From contig SAIX01000012.1 in NCBI GenBank assembly GCA_004028765.1, positions 24,206 to 88,205 on the forward strand: DNA of 64,000 nt. The letters run 5' to 3'. The translations under genes were made by a program, and so were the position numbers. Source of the stretch: Chitinophagaceae bacterium. Its GTDB lineage: Bacteria > Bacteroidota > Bacteroidia > Chitinophagales > Chitinophagaceae. Below, piece by piece: positions 1 to 7,622 of this stretch (position 1 is its first letter; every line of letters begins with the position of its first letter). The notes below the pieces were generated by a model that saw only the letters and a program-made list of their open reading frames with translations, had not been told where the DNA came from and ran no database searches.

Positions 1-1002
1 GGTAAAAGCTTTTTTGTGTCGCCCTGCTACTAATTCAGCCAGTCGTTTGGGTGTGACAACCTTCACAGTTTCACCATAGGAAAGAATCAATCTTTCAAGT
101 TCGTAGTTGGGTATTACCTGCAGCTGGACTTCCAGCATGTTTGCATTGATCCATTTTGCTTTCTGAGAACCGTGGAGAGGTTTGGAGGCAATGTATTTGC
201 CGGTAATACCAAAAAACTGTAGTACAATGGATTCAGTTTTTTTGTCCATCGGTTTTGTAACCCCTATAATGTCCTCAAAATATTCCTTCCAATCAATCTT
301 TGTATTCTTCTTGTAGGGTTTACGTATCGGCGTGATCTGTTGTATCCGATCCAGTGGAAGATTCCAGGTATAGATTTCTTTGTCTGGGTTATAACCAAAG
401 AGAAACCAGCGATTATTATATTGTTTGAGGTAATAAGGATGAATAATCAGTTCGAACGGCTGTGTACTTTCAAATGGCTGGTAGCGGATCTGCAAGACTT
501 GCTTTTGGTAAATTGCACTGTATAAAACTTCCAGGTGTTCGATCCCCACCAGGTATTCGTTGCCGTCAAAATCAATGACCGGCTGATCCTGTTTTTTGTC
601 GGCAATGCCCTGCTGTAATTTGGGCAGCAGTTCATGCATCCATTCAAATTGTGGCATCCCTTTAAACTGGGATAAAATATCAATGGTGCTTCGAAGCTGT
701 TCTATTTCTAGCTGGTTCAGCGGCATACTATTGATAGAGAACGAAGGATCGGCATACCGGTAATAGACTTTCTTGCCATCCCGCAATTTTTCCAGCTCTA
801 TATGCCATCCTTCCTTGCTTTCCATAAAGGAGATGTCCTCGAAGATCTGACGCCGGCTGATTCCATTGGAATCCGGGTCGAGGTCCAGCAATACTTTCTC
901 GCAGGCCTCGATCAAGTCATCAATAAAATACATTCGCCCATGATTGCGGAAGCAATTGTCCAGCACACGGTAGCGAATAAGGGCGTTTTTATTGGTAGGC
1001 AT
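1..1002 (-). CDS. WYL-domain transcriptional regulator (C-terminus off the left edge)
   Basis: The reverse strand reads open from ATG at 1002 to the window edge, 334 codons, so the 3' end is missing. The N-terminal ~90 residues look like a winged helix (start MPTNKNALIRYRVL). A WYL domain follows at about residues 150-240, with the usual RWFLFGYNPD and LDRI segments, and then a WCX-like tail. WYL proteins are ligand-responsive DNA-binding regulators, and families such as CapW and BrxR repress neighbouring phage-defence operons. This gene is divergent from the retron at 1066 and shares a 270-bp intergenic region with a perfect palindrome, so a repressor role for the retron and for itself is likely but inferred. 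A TAnnTTTG box ends three bases before the ATG, suggesting a leaderless message. Confidence 0.88.
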   Translation of the reverse strand, partial: MPTNKNALIRYRVLDNCFRNHGRMYFIDDLIEACEKVLLDLDPDSNGISRRQIFEDISFMESKEGWHIELEKLRDGKKVYYRYADPSFSINSMPLNQLEIEQLRSTIDILSQFKGMPQFEWMHELLPKLQQGIADKKQDQPVIDFDGNEYLVGIEHLEVLYSAIYQKQVLQIRYQPFESTQPFELIIHPYYLKQYNNRWFLFGYNPDKEIYTWNLPLDRIQQITPIRKPYKKNTKIDWKEYFEDIIGVTKPMDKKTESIVLQFFGITGKYIASKPLHGSQKAKWINANMLEVQLQVIPNYELERLILSYGETVKVVTPKRLAELVAGRHKKAFT

Positions 1003-1005
1003 ACC

Positions 1006-1013
1006 CAAAATTA
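1006..1013 (-). promoter_or_regulatory. -7 box of the WYL gene
   Basis: On the reverse strand TAATTTTG matches the Bacteroidota TAnnTTTG element and ends three bases before the ATG. A transcript from it would start at or next to the start codon. The expected -33 position coincides with the palindrome at 1022-1040, which would suit autorepression. Confidence 0.5.
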
Positions 1014-1021
1014 TGTATTAT

Positions 1022-1040
1022 TGTGCAGTTACACTGCACA
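1022..1040. promoter_or_regulatory. Perfect palindrome between WYL gene and retron, likely operator
   Basis: TGTGCAGT-TAC-ACTGCACA is a perfect inverted repeat with 8-base arms. It lies between the divergent WYL gene and the retron RNA, upstream of both transcripts. It has no T-run, so it is not a terminator. The best guess is a binding site for the WYL dimer. Confidence 0.6.
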
Positions 1041-1065
1041 GAAAGCAGCGTAGTTTGCTTTAGAT

Positions 1066-1262
1066 CTTTGAAAACCTGCCGCACAGATATTGAATCGGCC
1101 AGTTGGGATGGAACATCGTTCTGTTCAAATCGACTGGTTTCTTGCCATCCGGTAAGATGAAGGGTTAGACGTTATTTATATATTTTTATATGACGATAAC
1201 GTATTTCGCTTTTCTATACTTTTCTTTCATATACAAAGAATACAGCGGCAGGTTTTTCAAAG
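1066..1262 (+). ncRNA. Retron msr-msd non-coding RNA
   Basis: The region begins and ends with complementary arms. a1 (1066-1082, CTTTGAAAACCTGCCGC) pairs over its whole length with a2 (1245-1262), with one extra T in a2. In retrons such a1/a2 repeats bound the msr-msd RNA just upstream of the reverse transcriptase, and a2 here ends 12 bases before the RT start codon. Inside lies an msr-type stem (CCAGTTG at 1099-1105 with CGACTGG at 1131-1137, one G-U pair) with a smaller GAAC/GTTC hairpin within. An AT-rich msd-type hairpin follows, with ACGTTAT (1169-1175) facing ATAACGT (1196-1202). The branching guanosine and the exact cDNA ends cannot be read from sequence. Confidence 0.8.
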
Positions 1263-1274
1263 GTTTTATAACAC

Positions 1275-3329
1275 ATGCCGCCAGAGGACAAACATATCAA
1301 GTATATCCGCCAATCGTTTGCGAAGCTGCAAACCAAGGAGGATTTGCTGGATCTGCTTAATTATGCGAAGGATATAGTATATAAGGGTAAATCGATCCCT
1401 TTTAGTCTGAGCCAACTTACCTGGTTTTCTAATCCGACGATCAACAAACGCAGGTATATCCGCTTTGAAGTATCGAAGAAAAGAAAAGGAGAAGTGCGTG
1501 TTATCCATGCACCTCGAAAAGGGCTAAAAGCTATCCAGAAATCTCTGGCCTATATACTGCAATCTGTGTTTGAGCCCGGTAAAGCAGCCACCGGTTTTGT
1601 ATGGAATAAATCTGTAGTGGATAATGCGAGGGTACATGCTGGTAATTGGTATGTCTACAATCTCGATCTAAGAGATTTTTTTTCGAGCGTTGATCAGGCC
1701 AGGGTATGGAAATGTTTGCAGCTTCCACCTTTTAACATGCCCATCCAGGTGGCCAATATTGTGGCAGCACTATGTTGTACAAAAATGCAGGTAGAACGAA
1801 TGGATGATAAGGGAGAGTGGCAGAATGAGAAACGTAATGTATTACCACAAGGCGCGCCTACTTCGCCGGTTCTTTCCAATGTCGTGTGTCAGAAGTTGGA
1901 TTACCTGCTCGCAGCAGTAGCTAAAAAGTATGGTGCTAAATACAGCCGATACGCTGATGATATCACATTCAGTTCCCTGCATAGTATTTACCAGCCGGAT
2001 GGTGATTTTTTAAAAGAAGTTGCAAGAATCATTACGCAACAGCGCTTTCAAATCAAGGAAAGCAAAACGCGTCTCCAGAAGCAAGGATATCGACAGGAAG
2101 TAACCGGCCTTGTTGTCAATGAAAAACCGAACGTTTCCAAACGTTTTATTAAGGGGCTTCGCATGTGGTTGTATTACTGGGAATGTTATGGTTATGCAAA
2201 GACACTCGAATATTTTAAGGAATATTATTCTGCAGACCGACCTCAAAACAAGATTCCTAACATGATTGACGTTATCCACGGCCGACTCGATTTTTTATCG
2301 ATGGTGCGTGGTAAAGCAGATCCGTTATATCTGAAGTTAAAAAAGAGGTTCGATACGTTACTCCCTCCGACCGCAATTCAGAATCGTGAGATAGAAAAAG
2401 TCGGTTATCCTGAAATGGCCAATATCCGGCCACGGGAAACGATGGAGTTTCTGAAGCATTTTAAGTATGATGATGATTATCCGTTCAAACACCTAGTACA
2501 TCAACCGATCGATCCAGAAAAATTCGATTTTTATGAGTTGTTGAAAGACGCTAAAAAAGAATTTATAAGAATATCGCGCACCTATGACAACAGGCTCGAA
2601 CTTCCTAAAACTTTATACGAAGCGGTCAATGAGTTATTTCAGGTGCTAGAAACCAAGGGGCTTAAATACTTTAATGATAAGAAACTCCACCCGATTCATG
2701 AACGGGAAACGGGTCGTATCATACAAAAATTCAAAAGGAACTACCGCTTTGGTAACGAGAAAAGTGAAACGACATCTTTAACCACTGTACTGGTAAGCGC
2801 CGCTGAAAACAGGAGATTTGTAGCTCATGAAGAGGGTGTCACATATAGTTTTAGTGTAGTGGATACTTCCGGGATCTTTCGTAAAGAACAATTAGTGTTT
2901 TTGCCGGATGAAAAACGCTTTAAAATAAAAGCGAATTTTTTTACCTGGGTGCCTAATGTAATCATTGCCTTCGGTGTTATGTTTGAAAATATCCTTAAGC
3001 ATAGCAATGTGAACGGTGAGCGGCCCTTTGATCCCGCAAAAAAACAGATCCTGATCGATCTGAACAGACAGAAGCAAAAGGATTGTACTTCGATCACCCT
3101 TTCTTTACTTGACAAAGAATCTCTGTGTAGCGCAAATGTTGATAGCATGTTGCGGAATCTGCGCCGCGAATTCCTGTCCGTATTAAAAGGGGTATGTGAT
3201 TTCAAGGTACAGTTTACAGATGAGGCAGGCCAGAGCTATGAAACCAGGGTCCTGCCATATGCTGAGGCTACTGAGAAAATTGATACAAATCCTGGTGGAT
3301 TTAAATATGTATTTACATTTTACGATTAA
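1275..3329 (+). CDS. Retron-type reverse transcriptase with long C-terminal extension
   Basis: The protein has 684 residues. The RT domain spans about 55-300: D131 (NLDLRDFF), PQGAPTSP at 191-198, and the catalytic YADD at 226-229. The retron hallmarks are present: NAxxH (N117-H121) in region X and VTG (276-278) in region Y. Retron RTs copy part of their own RNA into branched cDNA (msDNA), and the template lies immediately upstream. Typical retron RTs have 300-400 residues; this one has ~370 more. Residues 505-684 resemble a GHKL-ATPase fold without its glycine boxes: an N-box-like FENILKHS at 570-577, flanking strands, and a final GGFKYVFTFYD strand. That assignment is tentative. The next gene starts two bases after the stop, so the three genes form one operon. 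Confidence 0.92.
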   Translation: MPPEDKHIKYIRQSFAKLQTKEDLLDLLNYAKDIVYKGKSIPFSLSQLTWFSNPTINKRRYIRFEVSKKRKGEVRVIHAPRKGLKAIQKSLAYILQSVFEPGKAATGFVWNKSVVDNARVHAGNWYVYNLDLRDFFSSVDQARVWKCLQLPPFNMPIQVANIVAALCCTKMQVERMDDKGEWQNEKRNVLPQGAPTSPVLSNVVCQKLDYLLAAVAKKYGAKYSRYADDITFSSLHSIYQPDGDFLKEVARIITQQRFQIKESKTRLQKQGYRQEVTGLVVNEKPNVSKRFIKGLRMWLYYWECYGYAKTLEYFKEYYSADRPQNKIPNMIDVIHGRLDFLSMVRGKADPLYLKLKKRFDTLLPPTAIQNREIEKVGYPEMANIRPRETMEFLKHFKYDDDYPFKHLVHQPIDPEKFDFYELLKDAKKEFIRISRTYDNRLELPKTLYEAVNELFQVLETKGLKYFNDKKLHPIHERETGRIIQKFKRNYRFGNEKSETTSLTTVLVSAAENRRFVAHEEGVTYSFSVVDTSGIFRKEQLVFLPDEKRFKIKANFFTWVPNVIIAFGVMFENILKHSNVNGERPFDPAKKQILIDLNRQKQKDCTSITLSLLDKESLCSANVDSMLRNLRREFLSVLKGVCDFKVQFTDEAGQSYETRVLPYAEATEKIDTNPGGFKYVFTFYD

Positions 3330-3331
3330 AT

Positions 3332-3925
3332 ATGAATAAGCTATTAGTAATCGATAATAGATTAGCGGAATGGGTGCATGACAAATACGATAAGGTAGAA
3401 TTTGCTCGGTTTCCTGATGATTATTTTGATTGGGATGAGGAAGGCAACTACTGCCGTCCGCGTTTCGAAAAAAAGGAATTCGATTTTGTAATGATGCACC
3501 ATAGCCAGCTCAGCCCTAAACCGCTGCCTTCGAATTTTACCGAGCTGCTTTCTCTTGAGTTAGAAAACAAATTGATTTTTTTTAGCGGCGGAATCACTAA
3601 AGAAGAACTGACGCTTGAGAATCCTGAGCTTCCATATAGTATTGCACTCAGAGATTCCATTGAACGTGGGTTTAGAAATTTTGCGCGTAAATCGATTCGC
3701 GCCAACCAGTGGCTGATCGGCCTTTTTTTTGAGTCCTATATCCCATCGCTAATCCGATCCATTCAGGAAATGATGGATCGAGGAATAGATGTGTCGGTGG
3801 TCAAACAATCATCCCCTTTAAATGAACTACTACTCTTAAAGAATGTATTTGCTGGAACAGATCTATATGAAAAAATTATGCGGTTGAATGATCGCAATCT
3901 GATGGAAGAGCTCAAAAAACTTTAA
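3332..3925 (+). CDS. Retron-associated protein, pseudo-receiver-like N-terminus
   Basis: This 197-residue protein is not assignable by motif to a named family. Its first ~90 residues follow the strand order of a response-regulator receiver: strand 1 LLVIDNR with D8, strand 3 DFVMMHHS, and strand 4 LIFFSGG. Where the phosphoacceptor aspartate should sit there is methionine/histidine, so if it is a receiver fold it cannot be phosphorylated in the usual way. The rest (100-197) is predicted helical and charged. It sits two bases after the reverse transcriptase and one base before the receiver protein, so it is translated with them. It is probably an adaptor or effector of the retron; the role is inferred. 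Confidence 0.7.
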   Translation: MNKLLVIDNRLAEWVHDKYDKVEFARFPDDYFDWDEEGNYCRPRFEKKEFDFVMMHHSQLSPKPLPSNFTELLSLELENKLIFFSGGITKEELTLENPELPYSIALRDSIERGFRNFARKSIRANQWLIGLFFESYIPSLIRSIQEMMDRGIDVSVVKQSSPLNELLLLKNVFAGTDLYEKIMRLNDRNLMEELKKL

Positions 3926-3926
3926 C

Positions 3927-5834
3927 ATGCAGAGGATTATATTAACGGAACAGCCAGAAAAATATACTGTTGGATTTGACAATGTTGACATTGTTGATGT
4001 GGCGCCGTTGGTAGGAGAAGTTCCGGCCAATTGGAAGCTCTATGGACAGGAGTTTGGACCCTATATTATTTGCGAAAGCCTGCAGAGGGTCGATTCATTT
4101 GTAGCTATTGATTTTGGCATTACCTGCGTCAATCAATACTTACTGGCGCACCATGTGCTTTCGACGTTAAAAGATCCTGTCGTTGTTTTAGTAGCAGATG
4201 AAAATATTCCTAATCTTCAGTTAGCGAAAGATTTTGGGTTGTTGCGTAACGAAGGAATTGCGGTTATTCGGATTGAACAACTAAGCGAACTTTTCACGGC
4301 ACAGGAATTGCTGGAAAAATATGTTGAGCAATTTCACGATACATTTGATCCGAATCGGTATTTCAAAGAATCACCAGCTTTTTTCAAAATGGATCGTCAC
4401 CAAATGATCAATGAGTGGGGAGCCATCAAATTGTTACTCAACCATGGACTTACGCTGCAGCAAATAGAAGCAGCTTATCCATTGCCCAAAACTGTTTTTT
4501 TTAAACAGAAATTGGCAAGTTTGAATATCGGAGAAACGTCGGTACTTTCTTTGAGCAGTTATCCGGAACTAAGTAAGCTGCAACAAGCAAAGGGTAATTT
4601 TTTATCAGCAGCAGCAGCGGTTCGTAAAATTTTGCTTATCGATGACAATGCGGATAAGGGGTGGCAATTTGCGTTACAACAGTTGTTCTCTTCTGCGCAA
4701 ATAGACGTTTGCGCTTGCTACCAGGATGCTTGTGCTATTACGAATTTCGCGCAGTATGATCTTATTTTCCTTGATCTGCGATTGCCGGATGTTTTTGGCG
4801 GATCTTATCCTGATATTGAAAATGGTAAAAGTTTAATACGGGACATAAAAGCTAAACCCAATGCACGTTATATTCCTCTTATTGTGTTTACTGCGTCTCA
4901 GCAGGCAAGGACTATGCATGAAGTTCTTAATGGTGGTGCCGATGCTATGTATGTCAAAGAAGCACCCGATTGGGATTCGCAGCAATCTGTTCAGAATTAT
5001 CATGAATTCCTGGACATGCTTCAGTTGCAGATAAAAAAAGGAGCCGAATTAAAAATCTATTGGCAGGCAATCGTGCAAATTAAAAGCAACTTTTTATCCC
5101 AGATCGCTAATCAACCTGGATTTGCATTTGAAGATCGGATTGAAGAAAGGTTAGAGATGTTTTACGGCTTGCTTAAAAAGAAATATGAGGAACTGGAGTA
5201 TAACAAAACTATGTTTCATTTTTCTGCAGATATACTTGCATTTATCACGCTATGGAGTATCCTGAACGATATTCAGGAGGCGTATTTTGAAAAAGGACTT
5301 GGGGAGTCTTTTACGAAAGTGAAAAATTTTTCTACTACTCCTCCAAGCTATACCCCGGTACCTTTGGATAATTGGCGTATCAAGGGGCAAACGCCAGACA
5401 AATATTTCGTAGTCGAAAAGCCTATCATTGAGGAGAACATTACTGTGACTGGCAGCCGTTCAAGACCTGGCCTAGATTATATCAGGAGAGATATTTATTC
5501 GGATTTCCAAATCAACAGGACTTCTCCTTACTTCGGATTTGATCCTGCCGGATTTCAATTTCGAAAAGTAGATTACCGCACGAAATTGTTCGTGCAAATT
5601 GGGTTTCTTTTGATGGCCAAAAATGAGCTCATAGGCACCACTAAACAGGCAGGATATTTGCAGACACTACGCGATGCCAATGAGCAACGAAATAAGCTAT
5701 ACCTGACGCATGGGGAAGATGGTAGTAATTTTTACGCGGTAAAAGAAAAGGATAAGCATTTTTCGTCTGCAATCACGCTTGATTTGTTCAAGTTGGTAGC
5801 TTTTCTGCTAACCGGAAACGATACTATTATATGA
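3927..5834 (+). CDS. Retron-associated protein with central response-regulator receiver domain
   Basis: The protein has 635 residues in three parts. Residues 1-230 are of unknown fold, with hydrophobic strands such as PVVVLVAD at 84-91. Residues 233-370 are a receiver (REC) domain with its conserved residues: acidic pair D239-D240 (LLIDDN), phosphoacceptor D283 (FLDLRLPD), T322 (FTAS) and K344. Residues 370-635 are a helical, charged region without a recognised output domain; no DNA-binding or enzymatic motif is seen. It is the last gene of the retron operon. With the GHKL-like tail of the RT and the pseudo-receiver before it, it suggests signalling modelled on a two-component system, in which the receiver responds to the state of the RT/msDNA complex. 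That reading is inference. Confidence 0.8.
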   Translation: MQRIILTEQPEKYTVGFDNVDIVDVAPLVGEVPANWKLYGQEFGPYIICESLQRVDSFVAIDFGITCVNQYLLAHHVLSTLKDPVVVLVADENIPNLQLAKDFGLLRNEGIAVIRIEQLSELFTAQELLEKYVEQFHDTFDPNRYFKESPAFFKMDRHQMINEWGAIKLLLNHGLTLQQIEAAYPLPKTVFFKQKLASLNIGETSVLSLSSYPELSKLQQAKGNFLSAAAAVRKILLIDDNADKGWQFALQQLFSSAQIDVCACYQDACAITNFAQYDLIFLDLRLPDVFGGSYPDIENGKSLIRDIKAKPNARYIPLIVFTASQQARTMHEVLNGGADAMYVKEAPDWDSQQSVQNYHEFLDMLQLQIKKGAELKIYWQAIVQIKSNFLSQIANQPGFAFEDRIEERLEMFYGLLKKKYEELEYNKTMFHFSADILAFITLWSILNDIQEAYFEKGLGESFTKVKNFSTTPPSYTPVPLDNWRIKGQTPDKYFVVEKPIIEENITVTGSRSRPGLDYIRRDIYSDFQINRTSPYFGFDPAGFQFRKVDYRTKLFVQIGFLLMAKNELIGTTKQAGYLQTLRDANEQRNKLYLTHGEDGSNFYAVKEKDKHFSSAITLDLFKLVAFLLTGNDTII

Positions 5835-6066
5835 TGCAATGTCCGATTTGACCAAAAGAGTGTCCAAACTGATAATTTTTCAGTAGGCGTTTATTCGCAA
5901 TTTTAGCCGATTAAAACGACTGTTTTGCGACCCGATTACGATCATAAGCTTTTCCTGGACCAGCGGCTGCGTTACACCTTCCTGGTAGTGGCCATGCTAA
6001 CACTTCGACAGCGGTAGTTATTACGACTATTATCCACCTGTCTGTTTATTCGCTTATTCCCCTTTC

Positions 6067-6759
6067 ATGAATTGCCTGATTATTGATGATAATCCTAAGA
6101 CCTCAGTGGTTCTTTCGGATCAATTACGCGGACTCCAAATAGTTGCACGGGTACATATCGCCGTGCAACCTTACCTGATCCGTTCGCTAATGGCGGTAGA
6201 GACAATTGATGTGGTTTTAATCCGCGTCCGACTTTGGAATTATGCAGTTTTTGAAAGATTGGAGTACATGCCACTAATCATTTTTCTATGTGGGGGAAAA
6301 GATAAACTGACGGACAAATCGGGTACATCAGTACCCTACCGTTTGCGGGAGCCATATTACCCTGCCGATATACAGTTACTATTTCGTCGCATAGCGTCTG
6401 AAAGGCTCATTGAATCACCATCCTATTTCTTTGTACGCAGTGAAGGCAGGTTTCATAGGGTGTTTTTTGAACATCTTGAGATGATAGAGCGCATGCAGAT
6501 GGGTTATGTGAAGATATGGACGCGGTTTACGTTTTTCCTGGTGAGCACTACACTGAACCAACTTCTCCGGCAGGTGCCTGAAGGCCGTTTCATCCGAGTT
6601 AGTGATACGCTCATTCTTCCACTTTCAGAAGCGCGAACTATAGAAGGAGACAGTTATACGTATCGTGGACGCGAGATACTGTTGACTTTTCGTTTTGCTG
6701 CTGCTGCCAGAAAAGAAATGCAGCAGGCTGCTAACTGGTCGAGTTGGCCATCCAATTAG
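6067..6759 (+). CDS. LytTR-family response regulator with degenerate receiver
   Basis: The protein has 230 residues. The N-terminal ~110 are receiver-like, starting CLIIDDNPKT, but strand 3 (VVLIRVRLWNY) has arginine 53 where the phosphoacceptor aspartate belongs. The C-terminal ~120-215 is a LytTR DNA-binding domain, with FFVRSEGRFHRVFFEHLEMIE and RFIRVSDTLILPLSEA segments matching the family pattern. It probably regulates transcription without phosphorylation. It lies 232 bases after the retron operon, on the same strand; nothing recognisable lies in that gap. It may act on the retron, on the following genes, or on ICE transfer; the sequence does not decide. Confidence 0.8.
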   Translation: MNCLIIDDNPKTSVVLSDQLRGLQIVARVHIAVQPYLIRSLMAVETIDVVLIRVRLWNYAVFERLEYMPLIIFLCGGKDKLTDKSGTSVPYRLREPYYPADIQLLFRRIASERLIESPSYFFVRSEGRFHRVFFEHLEMIERMQMGYVKIWTRFTFFLVSTTLNQLLRQVPEGRFIRVSDTLILPLSEARTIEGDSYTYRGREILLTFRFAAAARKEMQQAANWSSWPSN

Positions 6760-6787
6760 TTTTTTCTCATGTGCGTTTATATAACAG

Positions 6788-6809
6788 CCGGTGCGATTCT
6801 TCGCACCGG
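6788..6809 (+). repeat. Perfect hairpin CCGGTGCGA-TTCT-TCGCACCGG
   Basis: Nine-base arms with a TTCT loop are followed by an AT-rich tail reading aattttaaaaagat. It lies between the LytTR gene and panD. It could end the LytTR transcript, but it shares layout with hairpins at 7345-7378 and 7467-7502 (hairpin plus TTTTTAAGAT-like tail), so it may be one copy of an intergenic repeat. Confidence 0.6.
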
Positions 6810-6838
6810 AATTTTAAAAAGATGACCAAGGAATTGAT

Positions 6839-7216
6839 ATGATGATACAAGTATTAAGGGCCAAGATCCATCACGCCACCATCACAGAGGCTAATCTGCA
6901 GTATGTAGGTAGCCTGACATTAGATGAAGACCTGATGGATGCGGCAGGCATGTTCGAATTTGAAAAGATACAGGTCGTGAACGTGAACAATGGCGAGCGG
7001 ATTGAGACCTACCTGATCAAAGGAAAGAGAGGCAGCCAGGTCTGTTGCCTGAATGGGCCCGCAGCAAGAAAAGGTATGAAGGGAGATATGGTCATCATTT
7101 TGAGTTATGGACTCGTGGAAATCGGTAAGGCTAAAACATGGTACCCGATCATCGTGCATCCGTTAGCAGGTAATCTATTACCTGCCGAACGTTCAGTAAA
7201 GACAGTTGATTCATAA
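6839..7216 (+). CDS. panD: Aspartate 1-decarboxylase precursor
   Basis: This enzyme makes beta-alanine from L-aspartate for pantothenate and coenzyme A synthesis. It is made as a proenzyme that cleaves itself between Gly24 and Ser25, and the serine becomes the pyruvoyl cofactor. The cleavage site is here in YVGSLTLD (22-29), preceded by the conserved K9 and H11. ETYLI and the LNGPAAR segment also match. The length, 125 residues, is normal for the family. Unusually, it stands alone among accessory genes with no panB or panC nearby. It may be an extra copy carried as cargo; whether the chromosome has another panD cannot be seen. The start is the first of two tandem ATGs; starting at the second would shift the numbering by one. 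Confidence 0.95.
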   Translation: MMIQVLRAKIHHATITEANLQYVGSLTLDEDLMDAAGMFEFEKIQVVNVNNGERIETYLIKGKRGSQVCCLNGPAARKGMKGDMVIILSYGLVEIGKAKTWYPIIVHPLAGNLLPAERSVKTVDS

Positions 7217-7622
7217 CAGGTATAGTTTTAGTTACAAGCAAGGACCAGGACTGCGGCGGTTTCAGCCCCGCCTGCAGTTCTTCCTTCAACAAGGCAATTT
7301 TCTCATGTTCGATGTTAGTTTTTGATAGACATTATTCGAGCAACGGCCGGGATTTCTATCCTGGCCCCTTTTTAAGATATTCCGAAAGGATTCGGCTACC
7401 AATACATGCAAGTCGCGCGATTTGCATCACCGGCGCCTCGCGAGTGCCGGGCTGGCATTAGCCGACGGCGGGCGGATAAAACCGCCTGCCCATTTTTAAG
7501 ATCCTTTGTTCTTCCGGAAGATACCCATCTTCAGCAGGAACGGGAAGGTATTGCCCTGCCCCGGAACTCAATATGCATGTACGCCGGTGACGCTTCAGGT
7601 AGTCACCAAAACGTAAGCATAT
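7217..7622. other. Hairpin-rich intergenic region, no gene seen
   Basis: This 406-base stretch carries at least five inverted repeats. 7248-7280 has GGACTGC-GGCGG facing CCGCC-TGCAGTTC. 7345-7366 is GGCCGGGAT-TTCT-ATCCTGGCC followed by CCTTTTTAAGAT. 7406-7427 is a near-perfect 22-base palindrome with TCGCGCGA at its centre. 7430-7450 has CCGGC arms. 7467-7490 is GGCGGGCGG-ATAAAA-CCGCCTGCC followed by CATTTTTAAGAT. The text before the second (TTTTCTCATGTTCG at 7299-7312) resembles that before the 6788 hairpin (TTTTCTCATGTGCG). It looks like repeated copies of one structured intergenic unit. An open frame crosses part of it but has no support as a gene. Confidence 0.6.

Noticed and set aside
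802..1053. Forward-strand open frame of 83 codons
   Set aside because: It lies antisense to the WYL gene, whose reverse-strand reading frame matches a known family throughout.
1275..3329. Diversity-generating retroelement or group II intron reverse transcriptase
   Set aside because: No template/variable repeat pair or C-type lectin target is nearby and no intron maturase domain is present. NAxxH, VTG and the upstream a1/a2 RNA fit a retron.
5835..6066. A second structured RNA or small gene after the retron operon
   Set aside because: No inverted repeat of note, no frame with a plausible start and no promoter match were found in these 232 bases.
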